The notes below the pieces were generated by a model that made no database searches, had not been told where the DNA came from, and was given only the letters and a program-made list of their open reading frames with translations. The position numbers were made by a program, and so were the translations under genes. Below, piece by piece: positions 36,495 to 43,134 of a stretch of 64,000 nt of DNA (its first letter is position 1; each line of letters opens with the position of its first letter). The stretch is from positions 1-64,000 of the forward strand of contig JAJEIH010000054.1 in NCBI GenBank assembly GCA_022827685.1, in the 5' to 3' direction. This stretch comes from Alphaproteobacteria bacterium. Its GTDB lineage: Bacteria; Pseudomonadota; Alphaproteobacteria; Bin95.

Positions 36495-37354
36495 CCGGCC
36501 AGGGTCAACCCTTCGCGGATCATGCGGCGCGCGGTGCGCTCCAGATCGTCGAGGCACTCTTCGAGCGGGCGGCCCGAGGTGTCGAGGCGGGCGTCGGCGC
36601 GGGCGTAGTCTGGGCTGCGGGCGGCGAGGATCGCGCGCAGGTCCGCCATCGCTTCCGGGTTGTCGGCCATCGGCCGGCGGTCGCCCTGGGCGGCGACGCG
36701 CGCCATGTGCTCTTCCGGCGAGGCGGTCAGCCAGACGGTGTGGGTCCGGGCGAGCAACAGGTCGAGGCTCCCGGCTTCCGCGACGATGCCGCCGGGCGTG
36801 GCGATCACCGCGCGCGCCCGCTCCTCCACGAGCCGGCCCAGCGCCCGGTATTCCTGCCGCCGCAGGCCGGGCTGGCCAGACAATGCCAGGATTTCCGCGA
36901 CATCGGCGCCGTAGTCCCGCTCGATCTCGCGGGTAAGCTCGACGAAGGGCCAGCCGAGGCGCTCCGCCAGCAGGCGGCCGAGGGTGGTTTTTCCCGCCCC
37001 GCGCAGACCGATCAGGGCGACCCGTTCCGCCTTGTCGGCGGCGCGGCCGAAATGGCGCTCCAGCAGCGCGCCGGCGGCGGCCCGGTCTTCGGGGCCGAGC
37101 CACTCCAGCAGGGCCGTTGCGGCATCGCGGGAGGGGGGCGAAAACAGCGCTGCAAGGTCCACGCCGATGGCCGCCCCGATGCGGGCCAGCACGCCGATGG
37201 AAGGGTTCGCCCTTCCGTTCTCCAGTTCGGCGAGATAGCGTTCCGAGACCGCGCTATCCCGCGCCAGGATGCGCCGGCTCATGCCGCGCGCGGCCCGGAG
37301 CGTGCGCAGCCTGGCGCCGAGCGGCGCTGCGAGGTTTTCCTTGGCGGCTTCCAT
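36482..37354 (-). CDS. boxR: BoxR-type regulator: XRE HTH fused to shikimate-kinase-like domain
   Basis: A 290-residue regulator. Residues 12-68 are an XRE helix-turn-helix (LGARLRTLRAARGMSRRILARDSAVSERYLAELENGRANPS), and residues 110-285 a shikimate-kinase-like domain with Walker A GLRGAGKT (116-123). This fusion is the hallmark of BoxR/BzdR, repressors whose kinase-like domain binds benzoyl-CoA. It opens the leftward boxR-boxC-boxB-reductase unit and is divergent from the flavodoxin; only 13 bp separate the two start codons. MEAAKENL was chosen as start because a more upstream in-frame codon would lie inside the flavodoxin gene. Confidence 0.93.
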   Translation of the reverse strand: MEAAKENLAAPLGARLRTLRAARGMSRRILARDSAVSERYLAELENGRANPSIGVLARIGAAIGVDLAALFSPPSRDAATALLEWLGPEDRAAAGALLERHFGRAADKAERVALIGLRGAGKTTLGRLLAERLGWPFVELTREIERDYGADVAEILALSGQPGLRRQEYRALGRLVEERARAVIATPGGIVAEAGSLDLLLARTHTVWLTASPEEHMARVAAQGDRRPMADNPEAMADLRAILAARSPDYARADARLDTSGRPLEECLDDLERTARRMIREGLTLAGQEI

Positions 37355-37355
37355 T

Positions 37356-37372
37356 ACAGGAAATATAATGCA
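37356..37372 (+). promoter_or_regulatory. Candidate BoxR operator, boxR/flavodoxin divergence
   Basis: ACAGGAAATATAATGCA sits between the divergent start codons of boxR and the flavodoxin gene and includes the flavodoxin ATG. It matches the sequence at 36478-36494 at 16/17 positions. It also forms part of an imperfect palindrome TCCATTA...TAATGCA (37350-37372). AGGAA inside it is the only Shine-Dalgarno for the flavodoxin. Binding here could block both arms. Confidence 0.5.
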
Positions 37373-37841
37373 CGACATGAACAGCACTGTCACCATCTAT
37401 GTCGCGACGATGACCGGCACGGCCGATCTCGTCGCCGAGGAAGTCCAGGCTGCGCTGGAGGACGAGGGTGTGCAGGTGGAGCTTCAGCCGATGGACGATC
37501 TCGACGCGGGCGCCTTCGCCGCGCCCGGCCTCTACCTAGTGGTCAGCTCCACCTACGGCCAGGGCGACGTGCCGGACAACGGCCAGGCGCTTGCCGACGC
37601 ACTGGAGCGCGAGCGCCCCGACCTCGCCCATGTCCGCTACGGCCTCTTTGCGCTCGGCGACATGACCTATGCGCGCACCTTCTGCGGCGGCGGCATGACC
37701 TTCGACCGCATCCTGAGCGAACTCGGCGCAAGGCGCGTGGGCGAGCCGATGCGCCACAATGCGTCCTCCGGCCTCCTGCCCGAGGACGAGGCGGCGGACT
37801 GGGCGCGGTCGTGGTATGAAAGCGCCGTGGCGGAGGCGTGA
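37368..37841 (+). CDS. Short-chain flavodoxin (MioC/CPR-domain type)
   Basis: A 157-residue flavodoxin. The FMN phosphate loop is ATMTGTADLVAEEV (about 13-26), the second loop SSTYGQGDVPDN (about 60-71), and the third GLFALGDMTYARTFCGGG (about 92-109), with the DRILSELGARRVGEPM end that matches MioC and cytochrome P450 reductase FMN domains. It would carry single electrons between an NADPH reductase and an oxygenase. It heads the plus-strand arm and overlaps the benzoate-CoA ligase (GTGA). Placed opposite boxR, it is the likely electron carrier for BoxB. An in-frame ATG three codons later is possible. Confidence 0.85.
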   Translation: MHDMNSTVTIYVATMTGTADLVAEEVQAALEDEGVQVELQPMDDLDAGAFAAPGLYLVVSSTYGQGDVPDNGQALADALERERPDLAHVRYGLFALGDMTYARTFCGGGMTFDRILSELGARRVGEPMRHNASSGLLPEDEAADWARSWYESAVAEA

Positions 37842-39331
37842 GCGACATGGCCGGTTACAACGCGGCGGCGGACCTGATCGGGCGCAACCTCGCGGCCGGG
37901 CGCGGCGCGAAGACGGCCGTGATCGACAGCCGTGGCGCCCACAGCTATGCCGACATCGACGCGGCGACCAGCCGGTTCGCCCATGCGCTCTGCAGGCTCG
38001 GCATCCGGCGCGAGGAGCGCATCCTGCTCTGCCTCAACGACACGGCGGACTTCCACACCTGCTTCCTCGGCGCCATCAAGGCGGGCGTCGTGCCGGTGCC
38101 GGTCAACACGCGGCTCACCCGCGACGACTACGCCTTCATGCTGCGCGATGCCCGCGCGCAGGCGGCGTTCGTCTCGGCGAACCTCGCCCCGGTCTTCGAG
38201 GGCCTGCATGACCGCGTGATTCCGGACGGGGACGGGCTGGCGCGGTTGACCGCGCCCGAGAGCCCCGTGTTCGCAGCCGCGGAAACCGTCGAGGACGAGA
38301 TGTGCTTCTGGCTCTACACCTCGGGCACGACGGGTCAGCCGAAAGGCGCGGTGCATCTTCACGGCGACATGGCGCGCACGGCCGAGCTCTATGCCGGGCC
38401 GACCCTGGGCGTGGGCGAGGATGACGTGCTGTTCTCCGCCGCCAAGCTGTTCTTCGCCTACGGGCTCGGCAACGGCCTGACGTTCCCGATGGCGGCGGGC
38501 GCGACCGCCGTGCTGCTCGAAGGGCCGCCGGAGCCGGGACCGATCTGCCGCCTGCTGCGCGAGGCCCGGCCCACGATCTTCTTCGGCGTACCGACCCTGT
38601 TCGCCATGCTGCTGGCGAGCGGCGAGGCGCCGGGACCCGGCGAACACGCGCTCCGGCTTGCTGTCTCCGCCGGCGAGGCGCTGCCGCCGGAAATCCTGCG
38701 CCGCTGGCAGGAGGCCGTCGGCGTGGACATTCTGGACGGCCTCGGCTCGACCGAGATGCTGCATATCTTCATCACCAACCGCGTCGGCGACATCGCGCCG
38801 GGAGCGTCGGGGCGCCCGGTGGAGGGCTACGAGGTCCGCCTTGTCGATGACGACGACCGGGTGATCGAGGAGGCGGGGGCGCTCGGCGCGCTGGAGGTGA
38901 AGGGGCCGACCAGCGCGGTGTTCTACTGGAACCGGCGCGAGCGCTCGGTCGAGACCTTCCGCGGCGCCTGGACGCGCACCGGCGACAAATACACGCGGGA
39001 TGAAAACGGCGTTTACGCCTTCGCCGGGCGCGCGGACGACATGCTCAAGGTCGGCGGCATCTATGTCTCGCCCTTCGAGGTGGAGGGCGCGCTGCTAAAG
39101 CATGAGGCGGTGCTGGAGGCGGCGGTGGTCGGCGCCGAGGACCCGGACGGCCTTGTCAAGCCCAAGGCCTTCGTGGTGCTGCAGGAGGGCAGGGAGGCCG
39201 GCGCGGCGGAACTGCAGGACTTCGTGCGCGGCCAGCTTGCGGCCTACAAATATCCGCGCTGGGTCGAATTCGTGGACGAACTGCCGAAGACGGCGACGGG
39301 CAAGATCCAGCGATACAAGCTCAGGGCATGA
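37838..39331 (+). CDS. bclA: Benzoate-CoA ligase
   Basis: A 497-residue adenylate-forming ligase producing benzoyl-CoA. The phosphate loop is LYTSGTTGQPKG (159-170), and the benzoate-CoA ligase group shows KLFFAYGLGNGLTFPM and DGLGSTEMLHIFITN, both present. TRTGDKY and KVGGIYVSPFEVE mark the hinge, and the catalytic lysine is in KTATGKIQRYKLR. The start is GTG overlapping the flavodoxin stop; an ATG three codons in is possible. Substituted benzoates may also be substrates. It overlaps the next hydrolase gene (ATGA). Confidence 0.93.
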   Translation: MSDMAGYNAAADLIGRNLAAGRGAKTAVIDSRGAHSYADIDAATSRFAHALCRLGIRREERILLCLNDTADFHTCFLGAIKAGVVPVPVNTRLTRDDYAFMLRDARAQAAFVSANLAPVFEGLHDRVIPDGDGLARLTAPESPVFAAAETVEDEMCFWLYTSGTTGQPKGAVHLHGDMARTAELYAGPTLGVGEDDVLFSAAKLFFAYGLGNGLTFPMAAGATAVLLEGPPEPGPICRLLREARPTIFFGVPTLFAMLLASGEAPGPGEHALRLAVSAGEALPPEILRRWQEAVGVDILDGLGSTEMLHIFITNRVGDIAPGASGRPVEGYEVRLVDDDDRVIEEAGALGALEVKGPTSAVFYWNRRERSVETFRGAWTRTGDKYTRDENGVYAFAGRADDMLKVGGIYVSPFEVEGALLKHEAVLEAAVVGAEDPDGLVKPKAFVVLQEGREAGAAELQDFVRGQLAAYKYPRWVEFVDELPKTATGKIQRYKLRA

Positions 39332-40128
39332 GCGGTCCGCCGGTCCTGGACGGCCGGCTCGCCCTCGACGACGGCGAGATCGAATACCGCCGGATCGAGG
39401 GCGGCCCCGACCGCCCGACACTGGTCTTCCTGCATGAGGGGCTCGGCTGCGCGGCCCTCTGGCGCGATTTCCCCGACCGCGTGGCGGCGGCAACGGGCGC
39501 GGGCGCGCTGGTCTATTCCCGGCTCGGCTATGGCGGGTCGTCGCTGCCGGCCGGCGGCGCATTCCCGCTCGACTACATGCATGTCGAGGCCGAACGGCGC
39601 CTGCCGGCGATCCTTGCCGCCCTCGATATCGAACGGCCCGTGCTCGTCGGCCACAGCGACGGCGGCTCGATCGCGCTCATCCATGCCGGCGCCTTCCCGG
39701 ACGCCGTGGCCGGGCTGGTCGTCATGGCCCCGCATGTGTTCGTCGAGGACTGCTCGATCCGCGCCATCGAAGAGGCCCGGCGCGCCTTCGACACGGGCGG
39801 CCTCGACAGGCGGCTCGCCCGCTGGCACCGGGACGCCGCCGGGACCTTCGACGCCTGGAACCTGGCCTGGCTCGACCCGCGCTTCCGCGACTGGAACATC
39901 GAACGCTACCTGCCGAAAGTGAGCGCGCCGCTGCTGGCGTTCCAGGGCGAGGCAGACCCCTACGGCACGCGCGCCCAAACCGACCGCATTGCCGCTCAGG
40001 TGTCCGGACCGGCGGACATCGTGCTGCTGCCCGGCTGCGGCCATGCCCCCTGGCGCGAGGCTGCGGACTCCGTCATGCCGGCCATGACGGATTTCGCCGC
40101 GCGCCTTGCCGGCGGCTACAGGTTGTAA
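39328..40128 (+). CDS. Alpha/beta hydrolase of the box cluster
   Basis: A 266-residue alpha/beta hydrolase. LVFLHEGLGCAALWRDFP gives the oxyanion-side HEGLG loop, GHSDGG holds the nucleophile serine, and the histidine is in PGCGHAPWRE. Similar hydrolases are commonly found beside benzoate-CoA ligases in box clusters; a role as thioesterase clearing stalled CoA esters, or esterase releasing benzoate, would fit. Translationally coupled to the ligase. It ends with a 13-bp overlap into the convergent beta-barrel gene. Confidence 0.82.
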   Translation: MSGPPVLDGRLALDDGEIEYRRIEGGPDRPTLVFLHEGLGCAALWRDFPDRVAAATGAGALVYSRLGYGGSSLPAGGAFPLDYMHVEAERRLPAILAALDIERPVLVGHSDGGSIALIHAGAFPDAVAGLVVMAPHVFVEDCSIRAIEEARRAFDTGGLDRRLARWHRDAAGTFDAWNLAWLDPRFRDWNIERYLPKVSAPLLAFQGEADPYGTRAQTDRIAAQVSGPADIVLLPGCGHAPWREAADSVMPAMTDFAARLAGGYRL

Positions 40129-41399
40129 ACGAGGTTCAGGCCGATATAGGTGTCGCGGCGCACCCCGTAGAGGGCGTCGTCCGGCCAGTCGACGCCGTGG
40201 AACGCCGTGCCCTCGAGCTCGAACGACCAGTTGTCGCTCAGCCGCGTCTTCGCCTCGATGCCGAATACCCGCCCCGCATGGTCGAGGTCCTCCGCCACGC
40301 TCAGGGTGAACTCCGTGCCCTCGACATCGTTGAGCGCCAGGCGGACGGCGAGGAACAGGTCGTTCTCGAAGGCGTTGGTCGCGCGCTCCGCTCCCCGTCC
40401 GTCCCAGTGCCATTCCGCCAGCAGGGTGATTTCCGCCTCCGTGTCGAAGACGGAATACAATGTGTGTTCGCCGCCGAGTATCCACGCGCCGAAATCGTCT
40501 TCCTCACCCTGGAACCCGTTCTCGGGCGCGGGCCGGTTGCTGGCGCCGAGGCGGCGGATGGCCTCCAGCTTGAACAGCCACGGTCCCGTGGTGAGCTGCG
40601 CGTCCAGCCCGAACTGGCGGATTTTTTCGTAGTGCGGTTGCAGCACGAAGTTGCCGGCATTGCCCAATACAACAGGCCGCAGCACCGGTTCCCGGCTCTG
40701 GCCGTCGAAATAGCTCAGGCCGAGATCGACGAGGCCGAAGCTGCCGCTGTAACGGACCGCCCAGTCCATGTGCCGTTCCTCGGCGGCGCTGTCGTATGTC
40801 GCCCTGTCGTTGTCCACGACGAATTCGCTGCGCAGCCTGCCGGCCCGGCCCGGATAGGTGCGCTCGCGGTGCCAGGGCAGGAGGAACAGCTCCAGCACGC
40901 CCCAGTCCGCGGACCATGTGCCGTGCGCCATCGGCTGGCCGAGCTTGGTCTTCTCGTCGGGATGCTCGACCAGGTCCGTCTGGTTGACGATATCGACGAT
41001 GTTGCGCACCTCGGCCACGCCCCAGGCGACCCGGTCCACGCCGAGGCGCAGCTCCCACTCGCCGTCGCCGGCCTCGCCGTAGAGCAGCAGGAAGGCTTCG
41101 CGGAGGTCGGCATGGGTGCGGCGCGGGTCGGCGCTGTCGTAGCGGAAGAAGGGCGAGACGGTGATGCTGCGCCCCTCCTCGTCCTCGGCATAGAGTTCCG
41201 GCTTGGCCGTGAAGCCGCTCGCATGGGAGCGCTGTCCGGGATGCTGGGCGCTGTCCGGATACAGGCGGCTTTCGATGCTGAACCTGCCGGACAGCTCGAC
41301 TTCGATATCGGCGGCCTGCGCCGCCGCGCTGAACGCGGCGAGGAGCGAAAGCGCCAGCCCAGCGGCAACGCTCGGCAAGACCCCGCGGCGCCGGCTCAT
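40116..41399 (-). CDS. Predicted outer-membrane beta-barrel protein
   Basis: A 427-residue protein with a signal peptide ([29 protein letters not shown], cleavage about residue 30) and then alternating aromatic beta strands, such as [25 protein letters not shown] and [12 protein letters not shown], with acidic turns, to a final strand ending IGLNLVYNL. The last residue is Leu, not the common Phe. I see similarity in layout to DUF1302/AlgE-like barrels but cannot name it. The ATG overlaps the squalene synthase stop (ATGA), so it is coupled to isoprenoid synthesis. Confidence 0.75.
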   Translation of the reverse strand: MSRRRGVLPSVAAGLALSLLAAFSAAAQAADIEVELSGRFSIESRLYPDSAQHPGQRSHASGFTAKPELYAEDEEGRSITVSPFFRYDSADPRRTHADLREAFLLLYGEAGDGEWELRLGVDRVAWGVAEVRNIVDIVNQTDLVEHPDEKTKLGQPMAHGTWSADWGVLELFLLPWHRERTYPGRAGRLRSEFVVDNDRATYDSAAEERHMDWAVRYSGSFGLVDLGLSYFDGQSREPVLRPVVLGNAGNFVLQPHYEKIRQFGLDAQLTTGPWLFKLEAIRRLGASNRPAPENGFQGEEDDFGAWILGGEHTLYSVFDTEAEITLLAEWHWDGRGAERATNAFENDLFLAVRLALNDVEGTEFTLSVAEDLDHAGRVFGIEAKTRLSDNWSFELEGTAFHGVDWPDDALYGVRRDTYIGLNLVYNL

Positions 41400-42466
41400 G
41401 CGGCCAGGCCGCCCGCCTCCCGGACGCGGGGAAGACCGCGTCCGAGGCCGGTGAACAGGAGCTTCAGGGCGGCGTCGGAGCGCGCCAGCGCGCTGGTGGT
41501 CACGACCACGGCCTTTACGGCGCGCCGCGAAATCTTGACCTCCTGGCCGCTCCCGAATGCAGGCGTGGTGTATGTGCGGCGCAGGGTGAGCACCGCCATG
41601 CCGAGCGCCCAGAGGCAGAAGCGGCGAATGCCCGTTTCGTGCGCCGGTATGAGCAGGATGTAGCGGAGCGCATTGGAAAGGTGCTGGCCGGCAATCGCGA
41701 TGAGCCTGTTGAGCCCTTCGACGAACCCCGGATCGGCCTGGCCCGGCGCGAGCGAGCGGAGGTCGAAGCCGGCCGCCAGGAAGACGCTGCGCGGCAGCCA
41801 GCACGCCCCGCGGCTCCGGTCCTCCCATATGTCCTTCAGGATGTTGGTCATCTGGAGGCCCTGTCCGTAGGAGGCCGACAGGGCGAAGAGCTCCTCGCGC
41901 CGCGCGTCGATTTCCTCCGAATAGTCGCAGAAGAGCTCCGTCAGCATTTCTCCGACGACGCCGGCGACATGGTAGCAGTAGCGGTCGAGCTGCTGGAGGT
42001 CGTTCAGCCCTTCGAGGCTGGCGCCTTCCTGAAATTCCACCATGCCGTGCGTCATGATCCTCACGCAGCGCAGCATTGCGCGGCGCTGCGGGGCGGAGAA
42101 GCTGTCCGTGATCCGCATGACGCGGCCGACATTGTCGATGAGTTCGCGTTCCGCCTCGGTCGTGGAGCGGGTCAGCAGGGCGCCGAGGTCCTGCGCAAAG
42201 GCCCCGGCAGGCTCGCCGCCTTCGACAACGCCGACCCAGCGTTCGGAGAATTCGCGCTTCTGGCCCGCAGAGAGGGCGGCTTCGTCCTCGATGGTGTCCG
42301 CGATCCGGCAGAGCAGATAGGCATTGCCGACCGCGTCCCGGAGCGGAGGGGGCAGTTGGGGAATGGTCAGCGCGAAGGTGCGGGAAACGCCCTGCAGGAT
42401 CTCCGCCTGGTAAGCAAGGTCGCGTTCGAGGGCGGTTTCGCCAGTTGCCGTTTTCAGCTTCGACAT
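41396..42466 (-). CDS. Squalene/phytoene synthase family protein, squalene synthase type
   Basis: A 356-residue head-to-head prenyl synthase. The first Asp-rich motif is RIADTIEDE (Asp57-Asp61), and the second [14 protein letters not shown] (Asp212, Asp216), with [12 protein letters not shown] near the N-terminus and [17 protein letters not shown] between. This pattern fits farnesyl-diphosphate farnesyltransferase (squalene synthase) better than phytoene synthase or HpnC/HpnD. The C-terminus shows hydrophobic stretches. No squalene cyclase is in the window. Start chosen at [10 protein letters not shown] after an AAGCGGG; the frame remains open upstream through noncoding sequence. Confidence 0.82.
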   Translation of the reverse strand: MSKLKTATGETALERDLAYQAEILQGVSRTFALTIPQLPPPLRDAVGNAYLLCRIADTIEDEAALSAGQKREFSERWVGVVEGGEPAGAFAQDLGALLTRSTTEAERELIDNVGRVMRITDSFSAPQRRAMLRCVRIMTHGMVEFQEGASLEGLNDLQQLDRYCYHVAGVVGEMLTELFCDYSEEIDARREELFALSASYGQGLQMTNILKDIWEDRSRGACWLPRSVFLAAGFDLRSLAPGQADPGFVEGLNRLIAIAGQHLSNALRYILLIPAHETGIRRFCLWALGMAVLTLRRTYTTPAFGSGQEVKISRRAVKAVVVTTSALARSDAALKLLFTGLGRGLPRVREAGGLAA

Positions 42467-42604
42467 CCCGCTTTCAGCCGGATTCCGCCACAAAGGCCTG
42501 CCGGTTCCATGGTTTCCGACCGGACAGTCCAAGTCAAGCAGCGGTTCGCACGCCGCCGGACAGGGGCGGGCGGCTTCGCCGCGCCGGGAAGACCCCTCAC
42601 GGTG

Positions 42605-42725
42605 TGTCATGAGATGTCATGTTTTTGCCGTGAGGGCCGGCAGGACCCCGCAGGATGTGTCATGGAATGTCATGATCTGCATGCGCAGGGCGCATATCCT
42701 GTGGTCCGTTCGGGCATGGGCTCCG
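42605..42725 (+). repeat. Dispersed TGTCATG element, copy C
   Basis: TGTCATGAGATGTCATG (from 42605) and TGTCATGGAATGTCATG (from about 42658) flank a G+C-rich spacer. Then come TGCATGCGCAGGGCGCATAT and GTTCGGGCATGGGCTCCG-type tail, nearly identical to copy B. It lies in the region upstream of the squalene synthase gene. Confidence 0.88.
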
Positions 42726-42789
42726 GGTATTCCATCCGGTTTCTCCGGCTCCTCGTCTTTGGCATGGGCCTGTCCTTTCGGTCCGTCGT

Positions 42790-43073
42790 CGTTCCGTTCT
42801 TCCCGCCGCCCGGCTCGTCGGCGGCGGGACCCTGATTCTCGCGTATCCTGCGCGCGCCTGTGCCGGCGCGGGCGCGCGTTTCGCGCCGGCGCGGTTCGCA
42901 CGCCTGATTGCGCGCGCGAGACGCAGGGCGCACTTCTCCCGTGTGTTTCTCAGGGGTTTTTTCGCGCCGGCGCGCAACAGGAGAGGGGGCGGCTCCGCGG
43001 ACGCCTTTCCTGTCCTGCTGCCCCATATAGGTTGCCGGCGTTGCGGCGTCAATTCACATTAGAGAATTATTTC
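42790..43073 (-). repeat. 290-bp dispersed element with promoter, copy 2
   Basis: Matches 11743-12032 across its length with indels. The conserved core includes GATTGCGCGCGCGAGACGCA and TTTCTCAGGGGTTTTTTCGC. On the minus strand it begins with a promoter-like AT-rich segment. Reading frames differ between the copies at the 5' end, so a shared protein is not supported. Confidence 0.82.
43024..43052 (-). promoter_or_regulatory. Leftward promoter in the 290-bp element, copy 2
   Basis: On the minus strand TTGACG (43047-43052) and TATATG (43024-43029) are 17 bases apart, or CTATAT (43025-43030) at 16. TTGAC with CTATAT is the typical strong housekeeping promoter of alphaproteobacteria. It would drive the 290-bp element and perhaps the squalene synthase operon. 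Confidence 0.55.
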
Positions 43074-43134
43074 TGAAGTAAAGAACAAATGTTTTCGGGA
43101 AATCGGGCCCGCGCATATCGAGAAGGCCGGTGGT

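Larger units (their letters stand above)
42467..43134. other. Intergenic repeat region upstream of the squalene synthase
   Basis: A 668-bp stretch without a supported protein. It holds TGTCATG element copy C (42605-42725) and copy 2 of the 290-bp element (42790-43073), in the same order as at 11227-12032 but without the hairpin element between. A leftward promoter within copy 2 would produce a leader of about 550 bases ahead of the squalene synthase gene. The sequence just before the RND gene end (43074-43134) shows nothing I recognise. Confidence 0.75.
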
